This document shows positions 1 through 8,607 of a DNA stretch of 64,000 bases, piece by piece. Where the stretch lies: contig NZ_AP022596.1 of assembly GCF_010731895.1 (NCBI RefSeq), positions 5,766,001-5,830,000 of the forward strand, in the 5' to 3' direction. Each line of letters opens with the position of its first letter. The first letter of the stretch is position 1. This stretch comes from Mycolicibacterium helvum (GTDB taxonomy: Bacteria; Actinomycetota; Actinomycetes; Mycobacteriales; Mycobacteriaceae). The notes beneath the pieces were generated by a model that had not been told where the DNA came from, did no database searches, and saw only the letters and a program-made list of their open reading frames with translations. Position numbers and translations under genes: made by a program.

Positions 1-1267
1 TGTCGCGGCCCATCGCGGCCAGGCCGGCCAGGGCAACACTCGCGTCGCCGCGCAGGTCGAGCACGCTCGCGTAGTAGTTCACGGCCTCGAGGTCCTGATG
101 GTCTTGCACACCCTGGAATGGGTAGTTCGTCATTCCGAGTTCCTCGCCTTGATAGACGAACGGTGTACCGCGCATGCCGTGCAGAATCGTGGCGAGTGCC
201 GTCGCCGACGCAGCCCAGTAGGCCGGGCTGTCATCGCCGAACCGCGACACCACGCGAGGCTGGTCGTGATTCTCCCAGTACAAGCTGTTCCAGCCGGTTT
301 CAGCCAATGCCGCTTGCCATCGGCCGAGGGCCTTCTTGAGGACGACCAGGTCGAGTCCCAGGCATTCGAATTTGTTGGCCGGGCCCTGATCGACGGACAT
401 GTGCTCAAACTGAAATACCATGTCGAGCTCGCCCCGAGCCGGATCGGTATACAAGCGCGCTTGGTCGGTGGTCACCCCGGGCATCTCACCCACCGTGATG
501 AACTCGCCATCGCGGTTCCCGAAAACCTCGCGAGACATCTCGGCGAGGTACTCGTGCACGTGCGGTCCGTCGACGAACTCGTCAACGGCGATGACGTAGC
601 GATGGCCGGGGAGCGTCGGCGCGTCTGGGAGTCCCGAGGTTTTGGAGATGAAGTTGACCACATCCATTCGGAAGCCGTCGACACCGCGATCGAGCCACCA
701 AACCATGATGTCCTGCATGGCTTTTCGTACGTCAGGATTCTCCCAGTTCAAGTCCGGTTGCTTGCGGTCGAACAGGTGCAGGTAGTACTGGCCGGTCGTC
801 GCATCCCTCGTCCACGCCGATCCAGAGAAGAACGAGCCCCAGTTGTTCGGCTCGGCAGCCTCACGCGCGTCGCGCCAGATGTACCAATCCCGCTTCGGAT
901 TGTGCCGGGAGGAGCGTGACTCAACGAACCACGGGTGCTCGTCGGAGGTGTGATTGACCACCAGGTCCATCACGAGCTTCATTCCGCACGCATGGATCTG
1001 TGCGAGCAGCACGTCGAACTCAGCGAGCGTGCCGAACAGTGGATCGATATCCCGGTAGTCGCTGACGTCATAGCCGTTGTCGGCCTGTGGTGACGGGTAG
1101 ATCGGTGACAGCCAGATGACGTCCACCCCGAGCGCCTCGAGATAGCCGAGGCGCTCGATGATGCCGCCCAGATCGCCGAACCCATCGCCGTTCGAATCGG
1201 CGAAGCTGCGGGGATAGATCTGATAGACGACGGCGGACTTCCACCAGGCAGCGTGCTGCGCCGTCAT
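1..1267 (-). CDS. GH13 alpha-glucosidase (oligo-1,6-glucosidase type), C-terminus cut off by window edge
   Basis: The reading frame is open from the ATG at 1267 to base 1. The N-terminus reads MTAQHAAWWKSAVVYQIYPR, the classic start of oligo-1,6-glucosidase/trehalose-6-phosphate-hydrolase-like GH13 enzymes. GH13 conserved regions are visible in order: GFRMDVVNFISK with the nucleophile Asp (about 640-680), VGEMP with the acid/base Glu (about 480-500), VFQFEHMSVDQ (about 385-420) and ENHDQPRVVSRFGDD (about 235-285). Such enzymes hydrolyse alpha-1,6 or alpha-1,4 glucosidic bonds of short oligosaccharides in the cytosol. The start overlaps the stop of the glycosyltransferase gene (ATGA), so the two are translationally coupled. 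The exact substrate cannot be fixed from sequence. Confidence 0.93.
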   Translation of the reverse strand, partial: MTAQHAAWWKSAVVYQIYPRSFADSNGDGFGDLGGIIERLGYLEALGVDVIWLSPIYPSPQADNGYDVSDYRDIDPLFGTLAEFDVLLAQIHACGMKLVMDLVVNHTSDEHPWFVESRSSRHNPKRDWYIWRDAREAAEPNNWGSFFSGSAWTRDATTGQYYLHLFDRKQPDLNWENPDVRKAMQDIMVWWLDRGVDGFRMDVVNFISKTSGLPDAPTLPGHRYVIAVDEFVDGPHVHEYLAEMSREVFGNRDGEFITVGEMPGVTTDQARLYTDPARGELDMVFQFEHMSVDQGPANKFECLGLDLVVLKKALGRWQAALAETGWNSLYWENHDQPRVVSRFGDDSPAYWAASATALATILHGMRGTPFVYQGEELGMTNYPFQGVQDHQDLEAVNYYASVLDLRGDASVALAGLAAMGRD

Positions 1268-2268
1268 CTCCGACTGCCGAGGACGCGGCGGTAGACGGCA
1301 ACGTACTTGTCGATCATGGACTCGACCGAGAATCTCTCGGCGGTGCGGGAGGCGATCTCGCGCCGATCGAGGTCGCCCGCAGAACCGACCGCGGCGACCG
1401 CCGATGCGACGTTCCCGACCAAGTAGCCGGTGACGCCAGGCTCGATCAGCTCGTGCATCGACCCGCGCGAGTACGCGATGACCGGCGTACCACAGGCCAT
1501 CGCCTCGACGACGCTGTAGCCGAAGGGCTCGTCGAAGTCGATCAGGTGTAGTAACGCGTGCGCACTGCCGAGGACCTCCGCGCGCATCGAGGCGTCCACG
1601 GCGCCGACGTAACACACCCGATCTCCGTCGACGTGTGGTGCCACCGCGGTACGAAAATAATTCTCGTCCTGGATGATCCCGGCGATGACGAGCCGGCGAC
1701 CACATATCCGCGCGACCTCAATAGCGTGCGCGGTGCCCTTGTCAGGGTGGATTCGCCCGAAGAACAACAGATGGCCGCCTGGCCTCGGATGGACCGCGAA
1801 CTCCTCGATATCGATACCGTGGTGAACAGTGGCGGCGTAATGCAGATTCGGGTGCCTATCGCTGTCGCTGATCGACACATAGGTGGTTGTCCGGTCGTAA
1901 CGCTCGTAAACCGGAACGATGCGGTCCGATGAAAAGCCGTGGATCGTGGTGACCACCGGAGTGGACACGAGATCGCTGTAGGTGAGCGGCAAGAAGTCGA
2001 ACCCGTTGTGGATGATGTCGAACTCATCGGCTCGTTCAAAGACCGACGCGATATGCAAGCACTCGGCGACTTTTGTGTCGATCGTCGGATCCTCTGACCA
2101 GCCGCGTGGCACGACGGCGTGCAGCCTGGCCGTCGTGATCGAGTCCGCAGTGGCGAACAGGGTTACCTGATGCCCATCGGCTATCAATCCCTCGGTAAGC
2201 AACGAGGCGAACTGTTCCCACGGTCCGTAGTGACGCGGCGGTGTCCGCCACGCAATCGGCGCGAGCAC
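1264..2268 (-). CDS. GT4-family glycosyltransferase
   Basis: This 334-residue protein has a GT-B fold glycosyltransferase pattern: N-terminal LAPIAWRTPPRHYGPWEQ, a central HHGIDIEEF then LLFFGRIHPDKG, and the GT4 nucleotide-sugar motif EPFGYSVVEAMACGTPVIA (E-x7-E). It probably transfers a sugar to a small acceptor or glycan; donor and acceptor are unknown. The start is uncertain. GTG at 2268 is the first canonical start, but the frame continues upstream through ATA-CGA-ATC-GCG (I-R-I-A) to a stop near 2326. Family members usually start M-R-I-A, so an ATA start at 2280 is possible. It is coupled to the downstream alpha-glucosidase, which suggests joint alpha-glucan or trehalose-related metabolism (inference). 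Confidence 0.88.
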   Translation of the reverse strand: MLAPIAWRTPPRHYGPWEQFASLLTEGLIADGHQVTLFATADSITTARLHAVVPRGWSEDPTIDTKVAECLHIASVFERADEFDIIHNGFDFLPLTYSDLVSTPVVTTIHGFSSDRIVPVYERYDRTTTYVSISDSDRHPNLHYAATVHHGIDIEEFAVHPRPGGHLLFFGRIHPDKGTAHAIEVARICGRRLVIAGIIQDENYFRTAVAPHVDGDRVCYVGAVDASMRAEVLGSAHALLHLIDFDEPFGYSVVEAMACGTPVIAYSRGSMHELIEPGVTGYLVGNVASAVAAVGSAGDLDRREIASRTAERFSVESMIDKYVAVYRRVLGSRR

Positions 2269-2374
2269 CGCGATTCGTATCGGATCGGTCGCTGGGCCTC
2301 GATCAGGAATGGGGATGCCTTGAGGCTACGCTGCCGTCGCAGTCAGGTGGACCGGGATCGCACAGGATCGTCGG

Positions 2375-3292
2375 CTATGCGACGGCGCCGGGCTCGCTTG
2401 CCGTGGGCTCCCCTGGCCTGCGAGCCTTTTCTGCTGTCGCGTTCGGGCGAGGAAGATCCCTTGACGCCATCACCGCCCGGCGGTGTGAGATCGGCAGCGT
2501 GGGCGACACTGCCTCCGCATCCTGCACCCGCTGCCGGATGCCCGCGATCGCCCGGGTCAAGATCCGGGAGACATGCATCTGCGAAACACCAATCTGATCG
2601 GCGATCTGCGACTGCGTCATGCTCTCAAAGAACCGCAGCACCAACACAGTTCGTTCGCGTTCCGGCAATGCCGCCAGCAGCGGACGGACCGTCTCCACGT
2701 CCAGGACCCTCTCGATATTCACATCGACAGTCCCCAATCGTTCGCTCAATGCCTGCTGGCCATCCTCGGCCCGCACGGGAACATCGGTGGATTGGGTGGC
2801 ATAGGCGCTTGCAGCGACCAGACCGTCAACGATCTCTTGGCGGTCCATCCCGAGGTGCGCGGCGAGTTCGGTGGCTGTCGGCGCCCGTCCGAGCGTCTGG
2901 GAGAGTTCTGATCTGCCCCGATTAAGTTGCACGGTCAGGTCTTTGAGTCGCCGCGGCACCTTCAACGACCAACTGTGATCGCGGAAGTATCTGCGTACCT
3001 CCCCCATCATGGTGGGGATCGCGAACGACAGGAAATCCGAGCCTGCCTCGACATCGAACCGCTTCACTGCCTGCACAAGTCCGACGCGTGCCACTTGGAC
3101 GAGGTCCTCGAGTGGCTCACCGCGGTTGGCGAAGCGACGAGCGATGTGGTCGGCCAACGGCAGACATCGTGCAATGATGGCGTCGCGTTGCCGTTGGAAT
3201 GCCGCTGAGTCCGGGTCCAATGTCGCCAGGAGGCGGAACATCGCCAGAACGTCGGCGTATTCAGACTCGCGTTCGGCGGCGGGCTCACTCAT
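2375..3292 (-). CDS. SigF/SigB-family RNA polymerase sigma factor
   Basis: A 305-residue sigma factor of the SigB/SigF/SigG (group 3, stress) type. Region 2 is visible as the LADHIARRFANRGEPLEDLVQVARVGLVQAVKRFD segment followed by FAIPTMMGEVRRYFRDHSW. Region 3 follows (LNRGRSELSQTLGRAPTATELAAHLGM). Region 4 has the HTH around MTQSQIADQIGVSQMHVSRIL. A basic, low-complexity tail of about 45 residues follows region 4. No anti-sigma factor gene is adjacent. It is divergent from hypA, with a 206-bp gap, so it may influence the hydrogenase operon, but nothing in the sequence proves this. Confidence 0.93.
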   Translation of the reverse strand: MSEPAAERESEYADVLAMFRLLATLDPDSAAFQRQRDAIIARCLPLADHIARRFANRGEPLEDLVQVARVGLVQAVKRFDVEAGSDFLSFAIPTMMGEVRRYFRDHSWSLKVPRRLKDLTVQLNRGRSELSQTLGRAPTATELAAHLGMDRQEIVDGLVAASAYATQSTDVPVRAEDGQQALSERLGTVDVNIERVLDVETVRPLLAALPERERTVLVLRFFESMTQSQIADQIGVSQMHVSRILTRAIAGIRQRVQDAEAVSPTLPISHRRAVMASRDLPRPNATAEKARRPGEPTASEPGAVA

Positions 3293-3498
3293 GAAAGTCC
3301 TCGTTCCATGCGTCGTGGCTTCGTCAAGACGTCCGGCTCGGGTCTGAACCTGGCCGTCTTTTCCCTATTTGACGGCGCCTTAAACGTATCGACGCGGCTG
3401 ACTCCAGGGCCTGGCTTCAGTAACGCGGACTCCGTCACAACGACACGGCCGATGATCGTGGCGTTCACGTCGGGACTGAATAGGGGCAACATGGCTGT

Positions 3499-3834
3499 GT
3501 GCACGAACTCTCCCTGTGTCAGGCCATCGCCGGTGTGGTCAGGCCGCACGCGGTCGGCAGACACGTCGATATCGTCCGGGTCCAGGTGGGCGCCCTGCGC
3601 CAGGTGGTACCGGAGTCGCTGGAATTCTGCTGGTCGTTGCTGCGGGAACACGAAGGCATGCCCGATGCCGAACTCGAACTCGAGTTCATCGCAGCCGAGG
3701 TGGTCTGCCGGTCGTGCGGACAGCGCTGCGAGATCGCGTCGAGATGGTCGGTCCTGTGTCCGTTGTGCGACAGCGCCGACGTCGAGGTCGTACGCGGCGA
3801 CGAGTTTCTGGTGACGTCGCTCGACGTCACCTGA
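3499..3834 (+). CDS. hypA: HypA, hydrogenase nickel-insertion protein
   Basis: A 111-residue HypA/HybF family protein, first gene of the hydrogenase operon. It starts at GTG, with AGGGGC about 11 bases upstream. The N-terminal M-H-E supplies the nickel ligands (His2). Two CxxC pairs (Cys70/73 and Cys87/90) form the zinc site. HypA works with HypB to deliver nickel to the hydrogenase large subunit in the cytosol. The normal partner gene hypB should follow directly, but only a remnant is present. Confidence 0.93.
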   Translation: MHELSLCQAIAGVVRPHAVGRHVDIVRVQVGALRQVVPESLEFCWSLLREHEGMPDAELELEFIAAEVVCRSCGQRCEIASRWSVLCPLCDSADVEVVRGDEFLVTSLDVT

Positions 3835-3838
3835 CCGT

Positions 3839-4039
3839 GCGAAACACGGCAGGGCCGATCTCAGCCGGGAAGCGTTTGAGGCCAACGACATTCGGGTGTT
3901 CAATCATATGAGCCCGTCCGGTTCCGGCAGGACCACCGTGCTGGGTGCGAAGCGCGCGTTGCTGGGCTGCGACCCGCCCGCACTGGATGCGGTCACCGCA
4001 TCTCGACGACCTTCTGACATCTCACCTGGAAGTCATTGA
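3839..4039 (+). pseudogene. hypB: hypB remnant (nickel-chaperone GTPase fragment)
   Basis: Four bases after the hypA stop a frame without its own start reads AKHGRADLSREAFEANDIR, then VFNHMSPSGSGRTTVL. This matches the HypB region around the P-loop, where the family has N-R-E-x-F-x-x-x-x-I/V-R-V-x-N-L-x-S-S-P-G-x-G-K-T. In the remnant the P-loop Lys is Arg and the SPG order is disturbed. The similarity ends after about 45 residues and a stop follows at 4037-4039; the GTPase body (about 150 residues) is absent. The deletion or decay leaves hypA without its usual neighbour, so a functional hypB must exist elsewhere if the hydrogenase is active. Confidence 0.72.
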
Positions 4040-4145
4040 CAACGACGTGTGAGCTGGGCCACTCTGGGTCTTAGCGACGCGCAAGTGGGCCGAAGGGCGA
4101 CTCCTGCGCCGTAGGGACCCCAGCCCGGTCCCGGGAAGCTTCAGC

Positions 4146-5201
4146 ATGCTCACGGAAGCAGCAGTCAAGGCAGAACAAACATTGATCCACGTTCTCTGGA
4201 TCAACGCCGGGCTCAGTTGCGACGGCGACTCGGTCGCACTGACCGCCGCCACCCAGCCCAGCATCGAGGAGATCGCGCTCGGCGCCCTCCCCGGTCTCCC
4301 CCAGATCGCCGTGCACTGGCCACTGATCGACTTCGAATGCGGACCCGCTGGCGGAGCCGACGATTTCCTCGAATGGTTCTTCAAGGCCGACCGCGGGGAG
4401 CTGGAGCCGTTCGTCCTTGTCGTCGAGGGGTCGATACCCAACGAACAGCTGCACAGCGAAGGCTATTGGTGCGGATTCGGCAACGATCCTGCGACCGGGC
4501 AGCCGATGACCACCAGTGAGTGGCTCGACCGGCTGGCGCCGAAAGCCACCGCGATTGTCGCTGTCGGCACCTGCGCCACCTACGGCGGAATCCACGCCAT
4601 GGCGGGTAACCCGACCGGTGCCATGGGTGTTCCGGACTATCTCGGTTGGGACTGGAAGAGCAAGGCGGGCATACCGATTGTCTGCGTGCCAGGCTGCCCG
4701 GCCCATCCCGACAATATGGCGGAGACCCTGACCTACCTGCTGTACATGGCCACCGGCCAGGCACCGATGATCCCGCTCGATGATGCTCTGCGCCCGACGT
4801 GGCTGTTCGGGAGGACGGTTCACGAAGGCTGCGACCGAGCTGGCTACTACGAGCAAGGTGATTTCGCGACCGAGTACGGATCGCCGAAGTGCATCGTCAA
4901 GCTGGGCTGCTGGGGTCCGGTCGTCAAATGCAATGTGCCCAAACGTGGTTGGATCAACGGTATCGGCGGCTGCCCCAACGTCGGCGGCATTTGCATCGGC
5001 TGCACCATGCCCGGTTTCCCCGACAAGTTCATGCCCTTCATGGATGAGCCGCCGGGCGGCAAGATCTCCACCACCGCGTCGGGACTGTACGGGTCGGTGA
5101 TCCGCAACCTGCGCCACGTGACGGGGCGAACGGTGGACAAAGAGCCCAAGTGGCGTCACAAAGGCCGTGAACTCACCACCGGCGCGCACCGCACCTGGTA
5201 G
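4146..5201 (+). CDS. hhyS: Group 1h [NiFe]-hydrogenase small subunit
   Basis: A 351-residue electron-transfer subunit of an actinobacterial high-affinity hydrogenase. There is no twin-arginine signal, so it acts on the cytosolic side. The proximal-cluster motif is LSCDGDSVAL: Cys25 is kept, but the usual second Cys of CxxC is Asp28, the hallmark of group 1h/group 5 (actinobacterial type) enzymes. Other cluster ligands are visible: GTCATYGG, VPGCPAHPDN, the His/Cys distal set (VHEGCDRAGYYE, then SPKCIVKLGCWGP) and the medial set VVKC, GGCPN, GICIGC. It relays electrons from H2 oxidation to the respiratory chain and lies 63 bp before the large-subunit gene. Confidence 0.95.
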   Translation: MLTEAAVKAEQTLIHVLWINAGLSCDGDSVALTAATQPSIEEIALGALPGLPQIAVHWPLIDFECGPAGGADDFLEWFFKADRGELEPFVLVVEGSIPNEQLHSEGYWCGFGNDPATGQPMTTSEWLDRLAPKATAIVAVGTCATYGGIHAMAGNPTGAMGVPDYLGWDWKSKAGIPIVCVPGCPAHPDNMAETLTYLLYMATGQAPMIPLDDALRPTWLFGRTVHEGCDRAGYYEQGDFATEYGSPKCIVKLGCWGPVVKCNVPKRGWINGIGGCPNVGGICIGCTMPGFPDKFMPFMDEPPGGKISTTASGLYGSVIRNLRHVTGRTVDKEPKWRHKGRELTTGAHRTW

Positions 5202-5264
5202 TCGGTGTCGTACGAAACGCGCTGCGCTAGCAGTATTCAGTAGTCAACTCGAGAGCGAAGACTG

Positions 5265-7061
5265 ATGACAACAATCATCCCCGAACCGTCGCAGGTAAAG
5301 CGGGATCCAGGTTCTCTGGTCGAAATGGCGTGGGATCCGATCACCCGGATCGTCGGCAGCCTCGGCATCTACACCAAGATCGATTTCGAAAACCGTGAAG
5401 TGGTCGAGTGTCACAGCACCTCGTCGATCTTTCGCGGCTACTCGATCTTCATGAAGGGTAAGGATCCGCGCGACGCCCACTTCATCACCAGCCGCATCTG
5501 CGGGATCTGCGGTGACAACCACGCCACCTGTTCGTGCTACGCGCAGAACATGGCTTACGGCGTCAAACCCCCGAACCTCGGCGAATGGATCGTCAACCTC
5601 GGCGAGGCCGCCGAATACATGTTCGACCACAACATCTTTCAGGAGAATCTGGTCGGCGTGGACTACTGCGAGAAGATGGTCTCCGAAACCAACCCCAGTG
5701 TCCTGGCGAAAGCCGAGAACACCCTGGCGCCCAACTCCGAGGCGCACGGGTACCGGACCATCGCCGACATCATGCGCTCCCTCAACCCCTTCACCGGTGA
5801 GTTCTATCGCGAAGCGCTGCAGGTCAGTCGGTGGACCCGAGAGATGTTCTGCCTCATGGAGGGCCGGCACGTCCACCCGTCGACGCTCTATCCCGGTGGA
5901 GTCGGGACCGTCGCGACGATCCAGCTGATGACGGACTACATGACGCGGCTGATGCGCTACGTCGAGTTCATGAAGAAGGTCGTGCCGATGCACGACGACC
6001 TCTTCGACTTCTTCTACGAGGCGCTCCCCGGCTACGAGAAGGTCGGCCTGCGCCGCACCTTGCTTGGCTGCTGGGGGTCCTTCCAAGACCCCGACGTCTG
6101 CAACTTCGCCTACAAGGACATGGAGAAGTGGGGTAACGCCATGTTCGTCACCCCCGGTGTCGTCGTCGACGGCAAACTGGTGACCCATTCTCTGGTGGAT
6201 ATCAACCTCGGTATCCGGATCCTTTTGGGCAGTTCGTATTACGACGACTGGACCGATCAGGAGATGTTCGTCAAGACCGACCCGCTCGGCAACCCGGTGG
6301 ACCGCAGGCACCCCTGGAACCAGCACACCAATCCCAGGCCACAGAAACGCGACATGGACGACAAGTACAGCTGGGTGATGTCACCACGCTGGTTCGACGG
6401 CACCGACCACCTGGCGCTCGACACCGGCGGCGGACCACTGGCCCGGTTGTGGTCGACCGCGCTGGCGGGCCTGGTGGACATCGGTTACGTGCAGGCCACC
6501 GGTCACAGCGTCAAGATCAATCTGCCGAAGACCATTCTCAAGGGTCCCGTCGAGCTGGAGTGGAAGATCCCCGAGCACGGCAGCAATACGTTGGAACGCA
6601 ACCGCGCCCGCACCTACTTCCAGGCGTACGCGGCGGCATGCGCGCTGCATTTCGCCGAGAAGGCATTGGTGGAGATCCGCGCCGGACGGACCAAGACGTG
6701 GGAGAAGTTCGACGTTCCGGACGAGGCCATCGGCTGCGGATTCACCGAGGCCGTCCGGGGAGTCCTCAGCCATCACATGGTGATCAGGGACGGAAAGATT
6801 GCGAACTACCACCCGTACCCGCCCACTCCGTGGAATGCCAATCCGCGCGACACCTACGGCACACCAGGCCCCTATGAAGACGCGGTGCAGGGTCAGCCGA
6901 TCTTCGAGGAGAACGACCGGGAGAACTTCAAGGGCATCGACATCATGCGCACGGTCCGAAGTTTCGATCCCTGCCTGCCATGCGGTGTGCACATGTATCT
7001 CGGCGACGGCACGTCACTCGACAGGCTGCATTCGCCGACCCAGTCGGTCACCGGCGAGTGA
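5265..7061 (+). CDS. hhyL: Group 1h [NiFe]-hydrogenase large subunit
   Basis: A 598-residue catalytic subunit that oxidises H2 at trace, including atmospheric, concentrations in characterised homologues. The L1 motif TSRICGICGDNHATCS holds Cys79/Cys82 and the L2 motif DPCLPCGVHMYLG holds Cys570/Cys573; together they bind the NiFe site. After His576 there are 22 residues (MYLGDG to VTGE) that should be removed by the maturation protease. These L1/L2 signatures are those of group 1h rather than the group 2a (Huc) enzymes. The ATG is preceded by GAGAGCGAAG. The stop overlaps the GTG of the next gene. Confidence 0.96.
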   Translation: MTTIIPEPSQVKRDPGSLVEMAWDPITRIVGSLGIYTKIDFENREVVECHSTSSIFRGYSIFMKGKDPRDAHFITSRICGICGDNHATCSCYAQNMAYGVKPPNLGEWIVNLGEAAEYMFDHNIFQENLVGVDYCEKMVSETNPSVLAKAENTLAPNSEAHGYRTIADIMRSLNPFTGEFYREALQVSRWTREMFCLMEGRHVHPSTLYPGGVGTVATIQLMTDYMTRLMRYVEFMKKVVPMHDDLFDFFYEALPGYEKVGLRRTLLGCWGSFQDPDVCNFAYKDMEKWGNAMFVTPGVVVDGKLVTHSLVDINLGIRILLGSSYYDDWTDQEMFVKTDPLGNPVDRRHPWNQHTNPRPQKRDMDDKYSWVMSPRWFDGTDHLALDTGGGPLARLWSTALAGLVDIGYVQATGHSVKINLPKTILKGPVELEWKIPEHGSNTLERNRARTYFQAYAAACALHFAEKALVEIRAGRTKTWEKFDVPDEAIGCGFTEAVRGVLSHHMVIRDGKIANYHPYPPTPWNANPRDTYGTPGPYEDAVQGQPIFEENDRENFKGIDIMRTVRSFDPCLPCGVHMYLGDGTSLDRLHSPTQSVTGE

Positions 7062-7969
7062 ACGACGAGGCGCACTGGCGCACCGCGGGCGATCGCATCC
7101 AGACCCTCCTCGATGCCAGCGCCGCAGGCGGTCCGACCGCTCGGGAGCGAGCCGAACAGCTGGTCTGTGAGGTCACCGACCTCTACGGTGCCGGGCTGGC
7201 ACGGCTTCTTGAGATCGCCGCGGAGCGTGATCCCGAGGTGCGGGACCAGTGCGTCGCCGACGATCTGGTGGCCAGCCTGCTGCTGGTCCACGGCCTGCAC
7301 CCGCACGATGTGGGCCGTCGGGTCGGCGACGCCCTCGACAAGGTCCGGCCCTATCTCGGTTCGCACGGCGGCGACGTCGAGCTGCTCGAGATCCGCGGGG
7401 CGACAGTGCGGCTCAGATTCACGGGGAGCTGTAAGAGCTGCCCGTCGTCCGCGGTGACGCTGGAGTTGACGGTGGAAGATGCACTGCGTACCGCCGCCCC
7501 TGAGATCAGCGAGATCCAAGTCATTGCGGCCGAACCGAATCCATCCCCGACCGTCATCCCCGCCGAAACCCTACTCAGCCGGGTGCACGCGGACGATCAC
7601 GGTGGTACCAGCTGGCACCCGGTCCCTGATCTGGCCGACCTGCACAACGGTGAGGTCGGCGGGTTCATGGTCGCGGGGACCACCGTTCTCGCCTGCCGGA
7701 TCGGCGACGAACTGTTCGCCTATCACGACCGGTGCGGCAGCTGCGACGCCTCCTTGGCCGGCGCCGCGCTGCACCGGCGAATGGGCGCGGCAATCGGCGG
7801 GCCGGTGCTGAGGTGCCCCCGCTGCCGCGCCCATTTCGACGTCATCCACGGCGGCGCCGCCGTCGACGCCGACGCTGGCCCCGAAGTGCATCTTGATCCC
7901 ATCCCACTGCTGGTGCGCGACGGCGTGCTGTCGATGGCGGTCCAGCCGACGCCCACGGCGGTGATGTGA
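7058..7969 (+). CDS. hhyE: HhyE-like iron-sulfur protein (NifU-type plus Rieske-like domain)
   Basis: A 303-residue protein beginning at a GTG that overlaps the hhyL stop (GTGA). A short N-terminal helical region precedes a NifU C-terminal (Nfu) domain at about residues 88-150 with CKSC (about 125-128). A Rieske-fold domain follows at about 185-300. In that domain the two ligand boxes are DRCGSCDAS and RCPRCRAHFD: both histidines of the usual C-x-H and C-x-x-H boxes are replaced and two CxxC pairs result. Homologues (HhyE, HucE in M. smegmatis) are reported to be needed for H2 consumption, presumably as electron carriers. The cluster type here is inference. Confidence 0.85.
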   Translation: MNDEAHWRTAGDRIQTLLDASAAGGPTARERAEQLVCEVTDLYGAGLARLLEIAAERDPEVRDQCVADDLVASLLLVHGLHPHDVGRRVGDALDKVRPYLGSHGGDVELLEIRGATVRLRFTGSCKSCPSSAVTLELTVEDALRTAAPEISEIQVIAAEPNPSPTVIPAETLLSRVHADDHGGTSWHPVPDLADLHNGEVGGFMVAGTTVLACRIGDELFAYHDRCGSCDASLAGAALHRRMGAAIGGPVLRCPRCRAHFDVIHGGAAVDADAGPEVHLDPIPLLVRDGVLSMAVQPTPTAVM

Positions 7970-8607
7970 TGGACAGCGCGTATGACGTGCTGTCCCGCAT
8001 CCGGGCCGGCAAGGCTGCGCAGCCGCCCGGGGAACGCTGTGAGATGTGTTCGGAGGATATCGCCGACGAACATCAGCATGTCGTGAATGTTGAAGGTAGA
8101 CAGCTGATGTGCGTGTGTCGCGGCTGCTATTTGTTGTTCACCGACAGCACCGCCCAGTTGCGGTACCGGTCGGTGCCGGACCGCTACCTGCACTTCCCCG
8201 ATCTTGCGCTTGGGCAGCTGGAGTGGGAGGCCCTCCAGATTCCCGTCGGACTGGCGTTCTTCTTCCGCAACTCTGCGCTGGACAGGACCGTCGGGTTCTA
8301 TCCAGGCCCGGCAGGCGCCACCGAGTCCGAACTGGATTTGGACGCCTGGTCACTGATCAGCACTGCCGACCCCAGGCTGACGATGATGGCCGAGGACGTC
8401 GAGGCGCTGTTGGTCCGCGCGCCCGACGGGGCCGGGGAAGCCGAGTGCTACCTGGTGCCGATCGACGCCTGCTACGAGTTCGTCGGCAGGTTGCGGATGC
8501 TGTGGCGCGGCTTCGACGGCGGCCAGCAGGCACGTGAGTACATCGAGGACTTTTTCGAGCAGATCGCCGCACGCTGTCGACACGTGACGAGGGAACCCGT
8601 GTCATGA
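7969..8607 (+). CDS. DUF5947 family hydrogenase-associated protein
   Basis: A protein of 212 residues (213 if the GTG at 7966 is used); the ATG overlaps the upstream stop (TGATG). The N-terminus has two cysteine pairs, ERCEMCSEDI and CVCRGCYLLF, separated by a His-containing stretch, which looks like a metal-binding knuckle. The rest is mixed alpha/beta with no transmembrane segment. Genes of this family accompany actinobacterial group 1h hydrogenases. Its function is unknown; a role in assembly or redox coupling is inferred only from the conserved linkage. Confidence 0.82.
   Translation: MDSAYDVLSRIRAGKAAQPPGERCEMCSEDIADEHQHVVNVEGRQLMCVCRGCYLLFTDSTAQLRYRSVPDRYLHFPDLALGQLEWEALQIPVGLAFFFRNSALDRTVGFYPGPAGATESELDLDAWSLISTADPRLTMMAEDVEALLVRAPDGAGEAECYLVPIDACYEFVGRLRMLWRGFDGGQQAREYIEDFFEQIAARCRHVTREPVS

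Noticed and set aside
3466..3490. DosR-type box upstream of hypA
   Set aside because: TCGGGACT matches a half site, but the second half (AGGGGC) does not continue the palindrome and is better explained as the hypA ribosome site.
4146..7061. Group 2a (Huc) hydrogenase
   Set aside because: The Asp in the proximal-cluster motif, RICGICGDNH and DPCLPCGVHMYLG are group 1h signatures; no HucM-like gene is present.
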